NCBI GenBank assembly: GCA_035707965.1
Contig: DASSTJ010000192.1
Location: 1 to 20,379 of the forward strand
From: DASSTJ01 sp035707965
GTDB taxonomy: Bacteria; Actinomycetota; Actinomycetes; Actinomycetales; Angustibacteraceae
Direction of reading: 5' to 3'
Length of the DNA stretch: 20,379 nucleotides
The translations under genes and the position numbers were made by a program. The notes beneath the pieces are model-generated. The model did not search any database and was not told the DNA's origin. It saw nothing but the letters and a program-made list of their open reading frames with translations. This document shows, piece by piece, positions 1-7,522 of the stretch (position 1 is the stretch's first letter; each line of letters begins with the position of its first letter).

Positions 1-2028
1 CCCGTGCACGTCGACGGCGAGCTCGGCCGCCACGATCGTGTCGAACAGCGGGGCCAGCGGCCGGGTCAACGGTCGGACGGCCCCCGTCAGCAGGATCGTG
101 TGGTGGCCGGCCGCGCGGTGCTCGCGCACCCGTCGCATGGCAGCGCCGCTCACCCGCTCGAGCACGTGCGGGGTGACGACCTCGTCGACGAGGCTGTCGA
201 GCTCGTGCAGGTCGGCGCCCGCGTACCGGCGGTAGACCGCGCGCAGGAAGCCGCCCCTGTCCTTGCGCTCAGCGCTGACGTAGTGCGGCATGCGCTGCAG
301 CATCCGAAGGACCTCGCGGGCCTTGCCGGCACCGTCGAGCTCCGGCAGCCGCAGCCAGAGGTAGGTCTCGATGACGTTGCTCGACAGCAGCGTGCCGTCC
401 ATGTCGAACACGGCGAGCACGCCGGACGGGTCGCCCTCGAGCTTGCGTGGGCCGGGATCGCCCTGGCGCTGACGACGCTTGCGGATCACGTCGTACTTGC
501 GCATCGGCTCGGTGACGCTCGGGCAGTGGATATCCCGGATGTACTCCGTCCAGTCCACGACCGAGGTGTCGAAGCCGAACAGCTCGAGGTCGGCGGGATC
601 GAGCGACCGGTGCAGCGCGAGGGTGTTGTCGTCGACGAACTGCAGCTCGACCTGCGTGTACGAGCGGTAGAGGTCGAGGTAGCGACGCAGGAAGTCGAGG
701 CGGCGCTTCGTGCGGTCGAGCTCGCGCGAGAAGTCGCGCACGCGCTCGCTGCGAGGTGCGAGGCTCAGCGCGCGGTCAGCCCATCGATGGGCGGTCTCGC
801 CTTGCACGAGAACGCGTTCGACGTGCTGCGAGCCGGGGAAGCGCCACGTCGGGAGCGGCACGGCGCCGCGCTCGCCGAGGTCGAAGGGGTGGTGCTCGAA
901 GTACTCCCGGACGAGCTCGTAGAGGCGTCGGAACGTGAGCGGGTTGCGAGCCCCGGAGGACACGTGGAAGTACTCCGGCTTGCCGGGCGCCGGCGACGTG
1001 GCGCAGACGGCGACGAGAGCCGACACGACGTGGTCGACCGGCACGATGTCGACGATCGCGTCCGGCGCGGCCGGGAACTCGGGCAGCTCGCCGCGGCCGT
1101 AGGCCAGGATGATCGGCTCGGCCATCTTGAAGCCCTCGATCCACCCGGGGTGCGGCCACGCGAGGGCGGACTCGATGATGCTCGGACGCACGATGCTCAC
1201 GGGGATCGCCGGGGCACCTGGGGCGTCGATCGACGTCCCGGATGTCAGCTCTTCGACCACACGCTCACCCATCGCCTTGGTGAACGTGTACACGTCGGTC
1301 CAGCCGAGGCTGCGGGCTCGCTCGTAGCCGGCCTTCTTCTGCTGGTCCTTGACCCACTCGCGCCGACGCCTCTCGGCGTCCTCGGCCGCGGTGATCGGCC
1401 CGGCCCGTCCGTGCGCCTTCTCGGCCGCGTCGCTCAGCTGCGCCAGCACGCGGGAGCCGCGCGAGTCGTCCTCGATGCGCTGCCCGAGCCGCAGGCCCGC
1501 GTCGCGCTCGGCGCGCCAGTCGACGTCGTGAGCCACGGACCGCTCGGGCACCGCGCCCCGTCGACGTCCGCCCACGTAGGCCGTCGACACGTGCACGTAG
1601 TGGATGGGACGTCCCGCCCGGTGCGATGCCTCGAGCACCTTGGTGACGAGCGCGTGGGTGCCGACCACGTTCGTGCGGAACGCGTCCTGGATGGGCGGGT
1701 CGAACGACACGTCGCCGGCGCAGTGCACGACGACGTCGATGTCGGTCGGCAGGTCGGGCAGGTCGCCGAGGTCACCCTCGACGACGCCGACCTTGTCGAG
1801 CAGGCGGTCGGCCCCGCCGGCGGCGTCGGCAGCCGCCGCGAACGTGGGCTTGCGGAGCAGGGCGGCGATGCGGTCGCGACCCGGCTGACCCGCCTTCGGG
1901 CGCACGAGCGCCACCGGCTGGGCGCCCGGCAGGTCCGTGAGCAGCCGCTGCAGGAGGGCCTCGCCCACGAAGCCGGTCACACCCGTGATCAGGATGCGCC
2001 GGCCGTCGAGCTGGTCCTTCAGTCGCAC
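1..2028 (-). CDS. Fatty acyl-CoA reductase (FAR) fused to HAD-IB phosphatase-like domain, 3' end missing
   Basis: The reading frame is open from GTG at 2028 to the left edge (676 codons, no stop), so the C-terminus is missing. Residues 12-22 hold the Rossmann motif ITGVTGFVG. An SDR-type YTFTK active site lies at 247-251. A following stretch (RPSIIES...PGWIEG...DIVPVDHV) matches the extended-SDR part of alcohol-forming FARs. Around 485-501 the FDTSVVDWTEYIRDIH segment resembles the Sterile/FAR_C domain. After a charged linker, FDMDGTLLSS (D542, D544) begins a HAD-IB domain, and an LLTGA motif II is present before the edge. By family knowledge, the first part reduces fatty acyl-CoA to aldehyde or alcohol with NADPH; the HAD substrate is unknown. 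GGAGG at 2033-2037 lies 4 nt before the GTG. An ATG at 2038-2040 is out of frame and stops at once. Domain calls are confident; substrate and physiological role are not. Confidence 0.85.
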   Translation of the reverse strand, partial: MRLKDQLDGRRILITGVTGFVGEALLQRLLTDLPGAQPVALVRPKAGQPGRDRIAALLRKPTFAAAADAAGGADRLLDKVGVVEGDLGDLPDLPTDIDVVVHCAGDVSFDPPIQDAFRTNVVGTHALVTKVLEASHRAGRPIHYVHVSTAYVGGRRRGAVPERSVAHDVDWRAERDAGLRLGQRIEDDSRGSRVLAQLSDAAEKAHGRAGPITAAEDAERRRREWVKDQQKKAGYERARSLGWTDVYTFTKAMGERVVEELTSGTSIDAPGAPAIPVSIVRPSIIESALAWPHPGWIEGFKMAEPIILAYGRGELPEFPAAPDAIVDIVPVDHVVSALVAVCATSPAPGKPEYFHVSSGARNPLTFRRLYELVREYFEHHPFDLGERGAVPLPTWRFPGSQHVERVLVQGETAHRWADRALSLAPRSERVRDFSRELDRTKRRLDFLRRYLDLYRSYTQVELQFVDDNTLALHRSLDPADLELFGFDTSVVDWTEYIRDIHCPSVTEPMRKYDVIRKRRQRQGDPGPRKLEGDPSGVLAVFDMDGTLLSSNVIETYLWLRLPELDGAGKAREVLRMLQRMPHYVSAERKDRGGFLRAVYRRYAGADLHELDSLVDEVVTPHVLERVSGAAMRRVREHRAAGHHTILLTGAVRPLTRPLAPLFDTIVAAELAVDVHG

Positions 2029-2060
2029 ACGGCCTCCATCGTCAGTCCTCGCCGGAGCAT

Positions 2061-2086
2061 CCAACCACCTTCCGCGGGGTGGTCGG
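2061..2086 (-). other. Stem-loop upstream of the FAR-HAD gene
   Basis: On the minus strand CCGACCACC and GGTGGTTGG flank an 8-nt loop. In RNA they form a 9-bp stem including one G-U pair. It lies between the HAD-IIA stop and the FAR-HAD start, about 32 nt before the GTG. It could be a terminator for the upstream gene or a leader structure; there is no T-tract. Confidence 0.3.
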
Positions 2087-2117
2087 CTCGTGCCCTGCTC
2101 CGTCGCGGTCCTCGCGA

Positions 2118-2201
2118 ATGCCTACTTTCGCGCGAAACGCGGTACCTGGGCGCCCCGCGATGCCCACTTTCGCGCGAAACGCGGTACCTGGGCGCCCCGC
2201 G
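2118..2201 (-). repeat. Two 42-bp tandem repeats with TTTCGCGCGAAA palindrome
   Basis: Units 2118-2159 and 2160-2201 differ at one base (2123 T versus 2165 C). Each contains the 12-bp palindrome TTTCGCGCGAAA (2126-2137 and 2168-2179), then GGTACC and GGGCGCCC. A decayed third copy (ATGCCCTCTGTTCGCGCG) starts at 2203. Read on the minus strand, the direction of both flanking genes, the shared element is GTTTCGCGCGAAA followed by GTGGGCA or GTAGGCA. A close relative occurs as a pair at 13901-13963. Confidence 0.9.
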
Positions 2202-2237
2202 GATGCCCTCTGTTCGCGCGCGGAGGCCGCCGCCAGG

Positions 2238-3047
2238 TCAGCCGACGGGCGCCAGCTGCTCGACCAGGGGCACCACGTCGGCGATCGAGTCGCAGATCCG
2301 CGTCGGCCGGTACGGGAACCGCTCGACCTGCTCACGACGCGTCGAGCCCGTGAGCACCAGGACGGTGCGCAGGCCGGCCTCGAGGCCGCTCTTGATGTCG
2401 GTGTCCATGCGGTCGCCGATCATGACCGTGGTCTCCGAGTGGGCCTCGACCTTGTTCAGGGCGCTGCGCATCATCAGCGGGTTCGGCTTGCCGACGAAGT
2501 ACGGCTCGACCCCGGTGGCCCGCGTGATCAGCGCCGCGACCGAGCCCGTGGCGGGCAGCGAGCCGTCCGGCGACGGCCCCGTGGCGTCCGGGTTGGTGGC
2601 GATGAAGCGCGCTCCCCGCTCGATCAGCCGGATCGCGGTGGTGATCGCCTCGAAGGAGTAGGTGCGCGTCTCCCCGAGGACGACGTAGTCCGGGCGACGC
2701 TCGGTCATGACGTAGCCGACCTCGTGCAGCGCGGTGGTGAGACCTGCCTCGCCGATCACGTAGGCCGAGCCGCCGGCGCGCTGGTCGTTGAGCAGCTGGG
2801 CCGTGGCCAGCGCCGACGTCCAGATCGACTCCTCGGGGACGTCGATGCCGCCCGACAGCAGCCGGGCGCGCAGGTCGCGCCGCGTGTAGATCGAGTTGTT
2901 GGTGAGCAGCAGGAACCGGCGGCCGGCCCGCTGCAGCGCCGCCACGAAGTCGGCTGCGCCGGGAAGCGCCTGGGACTCGTGCACGAGCACGCCGTCCATG
3001 TCCGTGAGCCAGCACTCCACCGGCTTGGGGTCGGTCATGCGCCCCAT
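2238..3047 (-). CDS. HAD-IIA family hydrolase (NagD/phosphoglycolate phosphatase-like)
   Basis: This 269-aa protein has the complete HAD-IIA signature: DMDGV with nucleophile D16 and acid/base D18, LLTNNS at 47-52 (motif II), GKPNP (motif III lysine) and GDRMDTD at 211-217 (motif IV). The cap between motifs II and III is of C2 type, as in NagD and pyridoxal or p-nitrophenyl phosphatases. It should be a cytosolic Mg-dependent phosphatase of a small phosphorylated metabolite; the substrate cannot be read from sequence. ATG 3047 is chosen because GGAG (3057-3060) sits 9 nt upstream. ATG 3038 (MTDPKPVE) is in frame and equally compatible with the family, but has only GGGG 3 nt before it. The gene is divergent from fba and precedes the FAR-HAD gene on the same strand across a 209-bp repeat-containing gap. 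Confidence 0.9.
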   Translation of the reverse strand: MGRMTDPKPVECWLTDMDGVLVHESQALPGAADFVAALQRAGRRFLLLTNNSIYTRRDLRARLLSGGIDVPEESIWTSALATAQLLNDQRAGGSAYVIGEAGLTTALHEVGYVMTERRPDYVVLGETRTYSFEAITTAIRLIERGARFIATNPDATGPSPDGSLPATGSVAALITRATGVEPYFVGKPNPLMMRSALNKVEAHSETTVMIGDRMDTDIKSGLEAGLRTVLVLTGSTRREQVERFPYRPTRICDSIADVVPLVEQLAPVG

Positions 3048-3058
3048 CGTGGCAGGCT

Positions 3059-3085
3059 CCGACCGATGGGTGCCGGTCCGGTCGG
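3059..3085. promoter_or_regulatory. Inverted repeat in the HAD-IIA/fba divergent gap
   Basis: CCGACCG (3059-3065) and CGGTCGG (3079-3085) form 7-bp arms 20 bp apart centre to centre, inside the 127-bp divergent intergenic region. This is a possible operator. In such GC-rich DNA a repeat this short can arise by chance. Confidence 0.2.
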
Positions 3086-3118
3086 TGGGCGTCCGGCGAC
3101 CCGGTGCGACGGGTGGCC

Positions 3119-3124
3119 TAAGGT
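3119..3124 (+). promoter_or_regulatory. Candidate -10 box for fba
   Basis: TAAGGT fits the actinobacterial TANNNT -10 pattern and lies about 50 nt before the fba start. No convincing -35 hexamer is visible at 16-18 nt upstream. Confidence 0.35.
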
Positions 3125-3174
3125 CGGACGTGAGCACGTCGTCCCTCCTCGACCCGAGACCTCCAGGAGCTCCG

Positions 3175-4197
3175 ATGCCCATCGCCACCCCCGACGTGTA
3201 CGCCGCCATGCTGGACGCCGCGAAGGCCGGCCAGTACGCCTTCCCGGCGATCAACGTGACGTCGTCGCAGACGCTGAACGCCGCGATCCGCGGGTTCGCC
3301 GAGGCGGAGAGCGACGGCATCGTCCAGGTCTCGACGGGCGGCGCCGAGTACCTGTCCGGGCCGACGGTCAAGGACATGGTCGCCGGCTCCCTCGCGCTCG
3401 CGGCGTACGCCCACGAGGTGGCGAAGAGCTACGACGTCAACATCGCCCTGCACACCGACCACTGCCCGAAGAACAAGCTCGACGGCTTCGTGCGACCGCT
3501 GCTGGCCATCTCGAAGGAGCGCGTCGACCGGGGTGAGGAGCCGCTGTTCCAGTCGCACATGTGGGACGGCTCGGCGGTGCCGCTCGACGAGAACCTCGAG
3601 ATCGCCCGCGACCTGCTCGAGAAGGCCGCGGCCGCGAAGATCGTCCTCGAGATCGAGGTGGGTGTGGTGGGCGGCGAGGAGGACGGCGTCGTCGGCGAGA
3701 TCAACGACAAGCTGTACACGACGCCGGAGGACGCGCTCGCCACGGCCGAGGCGCTCGGGCTCGGCGAGAACGGCCGCTACCTGACGGCGCTGACCTTCGG
3801 CAACGTCCACGGCGTCTACAAGCCCGGCAACGTCAAGCTGCGCCCGGAGATCCTCAAGGCCGCGCAAGAGGCCGTCAGCCAGAAGTACGGCAAGGAGAAG
3901 CCGTTCGACCTCGTCTTCCACGGTGGGTCCGGCTCGCTGCCGGAGGAGATCTCCGCCGCCGTCAGCTACGGCGTCGTCAAGATGAACGTCGACACGGACA
4001 CGCAGTACGCGTTCACACGCCCCGTGGCCGACCACATGTTCAAGGGCTACGACGGCGTGCTGAAGATCGACGGCGAGGTGGGGGACAAGAAGACGTACGA
4101 CCCGCGCTCCTGGGGCAAGGCGGCTGAGGCGGGCATGGCTGCTCGGGTCGTCGAGGCGTGCCAGAACCTCAGCAGCGCCGGTCACCGCCTCCGCTGA
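3175..4197 (+). CDS. fba: Class II fructose-bisphosphate aldolase
   Basis: This 340-aa zinc-dependent aldolase interconverts fructose 1,6-bisphosphate with dihydroxyacetone phosphate and glyceraldehyde 3-phosphate in glycolysis/gluconeogenesis. The HTDHC motif puts the catalytic Asp at 95 and a zinc ligand His at 96. GNVHG (H212) and FHGGSG (H249) supply the other zinc ligands and the phosphate-binding region, and NVDTDTQYAF is the C-terminal substrate-binding block. The length is normal for actinobacterial long-type class II enzymes. ATG 3175 is fixed by AGGAG at 3165-3169, 5 nt upstream, and by the typical MPIATPDVY N-terminus; the open frame upstream is spurious. glpK starts 37 nt downstream on the same strand, so co-transcription is likely. 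Its product DHAP links the two genes metabolically. Confidence 0.97.
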   Translation: MPIATPDVYAAMLDAAKAGQYAFPAINVTSSQTLNAAIRGFAEAESDGIVQVSTGGAEYLSGPTVKDMVAGSLALAAYAHEVAKSYDVNIALHTDHCPKNKLDGFVRPLLAISKERVDRGEEPLFQSHMWDGSAVPLDENLEIARDLLEKAAAAKIVLEIEVGVVGGEEDGVVGEINDKLYTTPEDALATAEALGLGENGRYLTALTFGNVHGVYKPGNVKLRPEILKAAQEAVSQKYGKEKPFDLVFHGGSGSLPEEISAAVSYGVVKMNVDTDTQYAFTRPVADHMFKGYDGVLKIDGEVGDKKTYDPRSWGKAAEAGMAARVVEACQNLSSAGHRLR

Positions 4198-4234
4198 GCC
4201 GGGCAGGTGACGACTGCCGGGGGTGACGTCGGCC

Positions 4235-5752
4235 GTGGCTGACTTCGTCGGGGCCGTCGACCAGGGCACCACGAGCACCCGCTTCATGGTGTTCGACCAC
4301 GACGGCGTGGAGGTCGTGCGTCACCAGCTCGAGCACGAGCAGATCCTCCCCCGGGCCGGGTGGGTCGAGCACGACCCGATCGAGATCCTCGAACGCACTC
4401 ACTCGGTCATCGCCACCGGGCTGGCGAGGGCCGGCCTGGCGTCGTCCGACCTCGTGGCGCTCGGCATCACCAACCAGCGCGAGACCACGGTCGTCTGGGA
4501 CCGGCGGACCGGCCGGCCGTTCCACTCCGCGATCGTCTGGCAGGACACCCGCACCGACCGCATGGCGTCGGCGCTCGAGAGGTCGGGTGCGGGCGAGGTG
4601 ATCCGGCGCAAGGCCGGCGTGCCGCCCGCCACGTACTTCTCCGGCGGCAAGCTGCAGTGGCTGCTGCAGAACGTCTCCGGTCTGCGCGAGGCGGCCGAGC
4701 GCGGCGACGCGCTGTTCGGCACGATCGACACCTGGCTGATCTGGAACCTCACGGGCGGCCCCGACGGCGGCGTCCACGTCACCGACCCCACGAACGCCAG
4801 CCGCACCATGCTCATGGACCTCGAGACGCTCCAGTGGGACGACGAGCTGCTGGCGTTGTTCGGCGTCCCGCGGCAGATGCTGCCGGCCATCCGACCGTCG
4901 TCCTGCCCCGGCGGGTACGGCACGACCCGGCCGTCCGGGCCGCTGGGCGGGGCCGTGCCGATCACGGGGTCCCTCGGCGACCAGCACGCCGCCATGGTCG
5001 GTCAGGTGTGCTTCGAGCCCGGCGAGGCGAAGAACACCTACGGCACGGGCAACTTCCTGCTGCTCAACACGGGCGCCACGCCGGTACGGTCGTCGTCCGG
5101 CCTGCTCACGACGGTCGCCTACCAGCTCGGTGACGCGCCACCCGTGTACGCCCTGGAGGGCTCCATCGCGGTCACGGGCAGCGCCGTGCAGTGGCTGCGT
5201 GACCAGCTCGGGGTGATCCGCGACGCCGCCGAGTCCGAGCCGCTCGCCCGCTCGGTCTCCGACTCCGGCGGGGCGTACTTCGTGCCGGCGTTCTCAGGGC
5301 TGTTCGCCCCCTACTGGCGGTCCGACGCCCGGGGCACCGTCGTCGGCCTCACCCGCTTCCACACCCGGGCGCACCTCGTGCGCGCCACGCTCGAGGCGAT
5401 CTGCTACCAGTCGCGGGACGTCGCCGACGCGATGGCCTCCGACTCCGGCGTCGCGCTCGACGTGCTCAAGGTGGACGGCGGCGTCACGGCCAACGACCTG
5501 TGCATGCAGATCCAGGCCGACGTGCTCGGTGTGCCGGTCAGCAAGCCCGTCGTCGCCGAGACCACGGCGCTCGGCGCCGCGTACGCCGCCGGCCTGGCGG
5601 TCGGGTTCTGGTCGTCCACCGACGAGCTGCGGGCCAACTGGCGCGAGGCGTCGAGGTGGCAGCCGCAGTGGGACGACGACCAGCGCGCCCGCGGGTACGC
5701 GGGCTGGCGCAAAGCCGTCGAGCGCTCGCTGGGCTGGGCCGACGTCGACTGA
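4235..5752 (+). CDS. glpK: Glycerol kinase
   Basis: This 505-aa FGGY-family kinase phosphorylates glycerol to sn-glycerol 3-phosphate with ATP. The N-terminal DQGTTSTR phosphate loop (9-16), ITNQRETTVVWD, the catalytic Asp block GDQHAAMVGQ (D249), NTYGTGNF and the C-terminal DGGVTANDLCMQIQADVLGVPV motif are all present, and the length is typical. GTG 4235 is chosen because GGGGGTGA (4219-4226) lies 8 nt upstream and it gives MADFVGAVDQGTTS; GTG 4223 is an in-frame alternative adding four residues. It follows fba closely. No glycerol facilitator or glycerol-3-phosphate dehydrogenase gene is in the window. It converges on the DUF3151 gene with only 25 bp between stops. Confidence 0.97.
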   Translation: MADFVGAVDQGTTSTRFMVFDHDGVEVVRHQLEHEQILPRAGWVEHDPIEILERTHSVIATGLARAGLASSDLVALGITNQRETTVVWDRRTGRPFHSAIVWQDTRTDRMASALERSGAGEVIRRKAGVPPATYFSGGKLQWLLQNVSGLREAAERGDALFGTIDTWLIWNLTGGPDGGVHVTDPTNASRTMLMDLETLQWDDELLALFGVPRQMLPAIRPSSCPGGYGTTRPSGPLGGAVPITGSLGDQHAAMVGQVCFEPGEAKNTYGTGNFLLLNTGATPVRSSSGLLTTVAYQLGDAPPVYALEGSIAVTGSAVQWLRDQLGVIRDAAESEPLARSVSDSGGAYFVPAFSGLFAPYWRSDARGTVVGLTRFHTRAHLVRATLEAICYQSRDVADAMASDSGVALDVLKVDGGVTANDLCMQIQADVLGVPVSKPVVAETTALGAAYAAGLAVGFWSSTDELRANWREASRWQPQWDDDQRARGYAGWRKAVERSLGWADVD

Positions 5753-5777
5753 CGGCGGGCACCCGCGCCAGCCCTCC

Positions 5778-6224
5778 TCAGCGCAGCCTGCCTGCCGCAG
5801 CGGGATCGCAGTCGTCGAGGAACTGCTTGCAGCGCTGCGCCTCGTCGTCCTCGCCGATCAGCGCGGCGGCCCGGCGGAGCGCGTCGAGGGCGCGCAGGAA
5901 GCCCTGGTTCGGCTCGTGCGACCACGGCACCGGCCCGTGCCCCTTCCACCCGCTGCGCCGCAGGGAGTCCAGACCCCGGTGGTAGCCCGTGCGGGCGAAC
6001 GCGTACGCTCTCACGACGGCACGCCGATCGTCGTCGTCCGCCTCGTCGTCCACGCCGTCGAGCGCCTGCTCGGCGAGCACCGCCCACGGCAGGCTGGACG
6101 ACGGGTGGCGGGCCGCGAGCTCGGACGCCGTGCTGCCCTCGCGCAGCGCCGCGACCACCGTGGCGTGCGGCTCCTCGGGAAGGTACGTCGGGGCGGGGCC
6201 GGGCAGGAGGTTGTCGGGGGTCAC
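5778..6224 (-). CDS. DUF3151 family protein
   Basis: This 148-aa soluble protein has the look of the actinobacterial DUF3151 family: N-terminal NLLPGP.PT.LP, a helical middle (WAVLAEQAL, ARTGYHRGLDSLRRSGWKG), a conserved W-S-H-E-PNQGFLRAL segment and a C-terminal acidic stretch with an Asp/Glu-rich insert (DDEADDDD). Its biochemical function is unknown. From memory, family members recur close to fba and purA in actinobacteria, as here. GTG 6224 is supported by AGGA 7 nt upstream and by the family's conserved N-terminus. There is no signal peptide or membrane segment. It lies 92 bp downstream of the LuxR-type gene on the same strand, separated by a strong stem-loop, so it may not share that promoter. 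Confidence 0.85.
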   Translation of the reverse strand: MTPDNLLPGPAPTYLPEEPHATVVAALREGSTASELAARHPSSSLPWAVLAEQALDGVDDEADDDDRRAVVRAYAFARTGYHRGLDSLRRSGWKGHGPVPWSHEPNQGFLRALDALRRAAALIGEDDEAQRCKQFLDDCDPAAAGRLR

Positions 6225-6258
6225 GCGTCCATCCTGCCCGAGGGCGTTGGCGCGAGAG

Positions 6259-6299
6259 CGCGGTGGACCGCTGCCGCTCAGCGGGAGCGATCCACCGCG
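6259..6299 (-). terminator. Strong stem-loop downstream of the LuxR-type gene
   Basis: CGCGGTGGA (6259-6267) pairs perfectly with TCCACCGCG (6291-6299). On the minus strand the stem continues through a U-G pair and CGCT/AGCG, with a further CCGC/GCGG inner stem and a TGA loop. It begins 17 nt after the regulator stop and has no T-tract, as is common for GC-rich actinobacterial terminators. It ends 34 nt before the DUF3151 start, so it could also act as a leader structure for that gene. Confidence 0.6.
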
Positions 6300-6316
6300 A
6301 CGAGCAGGGCCAGGCG

Positions 6317-7315
6317 TCAGCGCGCGCGGCGCGGCAGCCGCTGGTCGAGCAGTCCGCGCCGCTGGGCCACGACGCCGAGCTGGAAGCGCGTGTGCACGCC
6401 CAGCTCGTCCGCGAGAGCGGCGACCCGTCGACGCACGGTGCGCAGGCTCAGGCCGAGGTAGCGGGCGATGGCCTCGTCCTTGAAGCCACCGGCCAGCAGG
6501 GCGAGCAGCCGCGTGTCCGCGTCGGACTCGACAGACGCATCGGGCACCGGCAGGCCGCTGCGCCAGGCGTCGTCGAAGACCGCCGTGAACGCGCTCACGA
6601 GCAGCGGCAGGCGCATGAGCACCGCACCGCCCTCCGTCGAGCCCCAGCCCGGCGAGGAGAGCACGACCTCCTCGCCGAAGACGACGAACTCGTGGGGCAC
6701 CCGCTGCACCACGCGCTGCCGCTCGCCGACCGCCGCCCACTCCCGTACCCAGGCGAGCTGCTCGGGGTGGTCGAGCACCGCCACGGGGTAGATCGAGCGC
6801 AGCTCGCGGCCGGCGGCCATCTGCGCGCGCACGGCTCTCGTGATGCCGGAGTCCGTCGCCGGCCCCATGGCCACGTCGAGGTGGAACGAGCGCAGCGGTC
6901 CGGTGGTGGAGCGGATCATCTCCTCCACGGTCGTGACCAGCAGCTCGGACGGGATGGGGTCGACGGCCACGGGACCCGTCACCGACGCGCTGCCGGCGCG
7001 GTGGTCGGCGGCGAAGTCGCTCACGGCGGACCGGACGTCCTCGAGGTCCCGGCGCCGCTGCTCGAGGCGCGAGGTCTCCCGGTCGATGAGCCGACTCAGG
7101 GCGGCCCGTGGGTGGTCGGCCACGAGTGTCCCGCTCGCGTCCTCGGAGACCAGCTGGACGGCGAGCAGGGGGGTCAGCGCGGCGCGGCTCCGTCCGACCG
7201 GCCAGCCGAGCAGCCCGGTGTGCTCGGCGAGGTCGCGTCCCGCGTTGCGCAGGACGCTGCGGTACAGCCTCTCCGCGTCCTTGCCCACGCCGAACGTGGT
7301 GAGAACACCGCTCAC
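6317..7315 (-). CDS. LuxR-type HTH transcriptional regulator with TrmB-like N-terminus
   Basis: This 332-aa protein is a putative cytosolic DNA-binding regulator. The C-terminal residues 268-322 form a LuxR/GerE helix-turn-helix (LLAGGFKDEAIARYLGLSLRTVRRRVAALADELGVHTRFQLG). The N-terminal ~60 residues (FGVGKDAERLYRSVLRN...LLAVQLV) look like a degenerate TrmB-type winged helix, followed by a Glu/Arg-rich helical segment near 85-105 and a middle domain of the kind seen in orphan actinobacterial LuxR proteins. There is no receiver domain or NTP-binding site, so it is not a classical two-component or LAL regulator; the ligand is unknown. GTG 7315 is fixed by GGAGGG (7324-7329), 8 nt upstream. An in-frame GTG at 7324 lies inside that ribosome binding site. 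It is divergent from purA across 328 bp, but control of purA is only a guess. Confidence 0.85.
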   Translation of the reverse strand: MSGVLTTFGVGKDAERLYRSVLRNAGRDLAEHTGLLGWPVGRSRAALTPLLAVQLVSEDASGTLVADHPRAALSRLIDRETSRLEQRRRDLEDVRSAVSDFAADHRAGSASVTGPVAVDPIPSELLVTTVEEMIRSTTGPLRSFHLDVAMGPATDSGITRAVRAQMAAGRELRSIYPVAVLDHPEQLAWVREWAAVGERQRVVQRVPHEFVVFGEEVVLSSPGWGSTEGGAVLMRLPLLVSAFTAVFDDAWRSGLPVPDASVESDADTRLLALLAGGFKDEAIARYLGLSLRTVRRRVAALADELGVHTRFQLGVVAQRRGLLDQRLPRRAR

Positions 7316-7360
7316 GTGCGCCACCCTCCAGCGTCTCGGCAGGCGAGATGACCTGTCAGG

Positions 7361-7378
7361 ATGGCATGTTACGGCCAT
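7361..7378 (-). promoter_or_regulatory. Candidate promoter/operator of the LuxR-type gene
   Basis: TAACAT on the minus strand (7371-7366) fits a -10 box about 50 nt before the GTG. It lies within an inverted repeat ATGGC-N8-GCCAT (7361-7378), and an adjacent CCTGTCAGG palindrome sits at 7352-7360. These could be autoregulatory sites. No clear -35 is visible. Confidence 0.3.
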
Positions 7379-7516
7379 TGGCAGCAAGGAGACGTCCCAG
7401 TCGTGAAGCGTGCGGCATCATGTGGCCGACGGCGACCGCGGCAGGGGGCGGCCGCCGTCCGCACGAGCCTCCTGGCCCGCGTCGATACGCGAGTCCTCCC
7501 GTGTCGACGGGTTCGG

Positions 7517-7522
7517 TAGCCT
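7517..7522 (+). promoter_or_regulatory. Candidate -10 box for purA
   Basis: TAGCCT (TANNNT class) lies about 120 nt before the purA ATG, which would leave a long 5' leader. It is in the 328-bp gap 7316-7643, the only gap over 300 bp here. Beyond the two promoter candidates and small palindromes I see no gene, tRNA or recognisable riboswitch in that gap. Confidence 0.3.

Noticed and set aside
2118..2201. A CRISPR array at the tandem repeats
   Set aside because: Units are directly abutting with no variable spacers, there are only two full copies, and no cas genes are nearby.
2042..2335. 97-codon minus-strand frame with a tandem 14-residue repeat (GRPGTAFRAKVGI)
   Set aside because: The peptide repeat is only the translation of the 42-bp DNA repeat, which is divisible by three. 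The frame overlaps the end of the HAD-IIA gene and has no ribosome binding site or homologous look.
4..2661. 885-codon open frame on the plus strand across the FAR-HAD gene
   Set aside because: It is the codon-aligned antisense of a gene with clear FAR and HAD motifs. The translation is Arg/Val/Asp-rich with no recognisable domain, and such frames are expected at this GC content.
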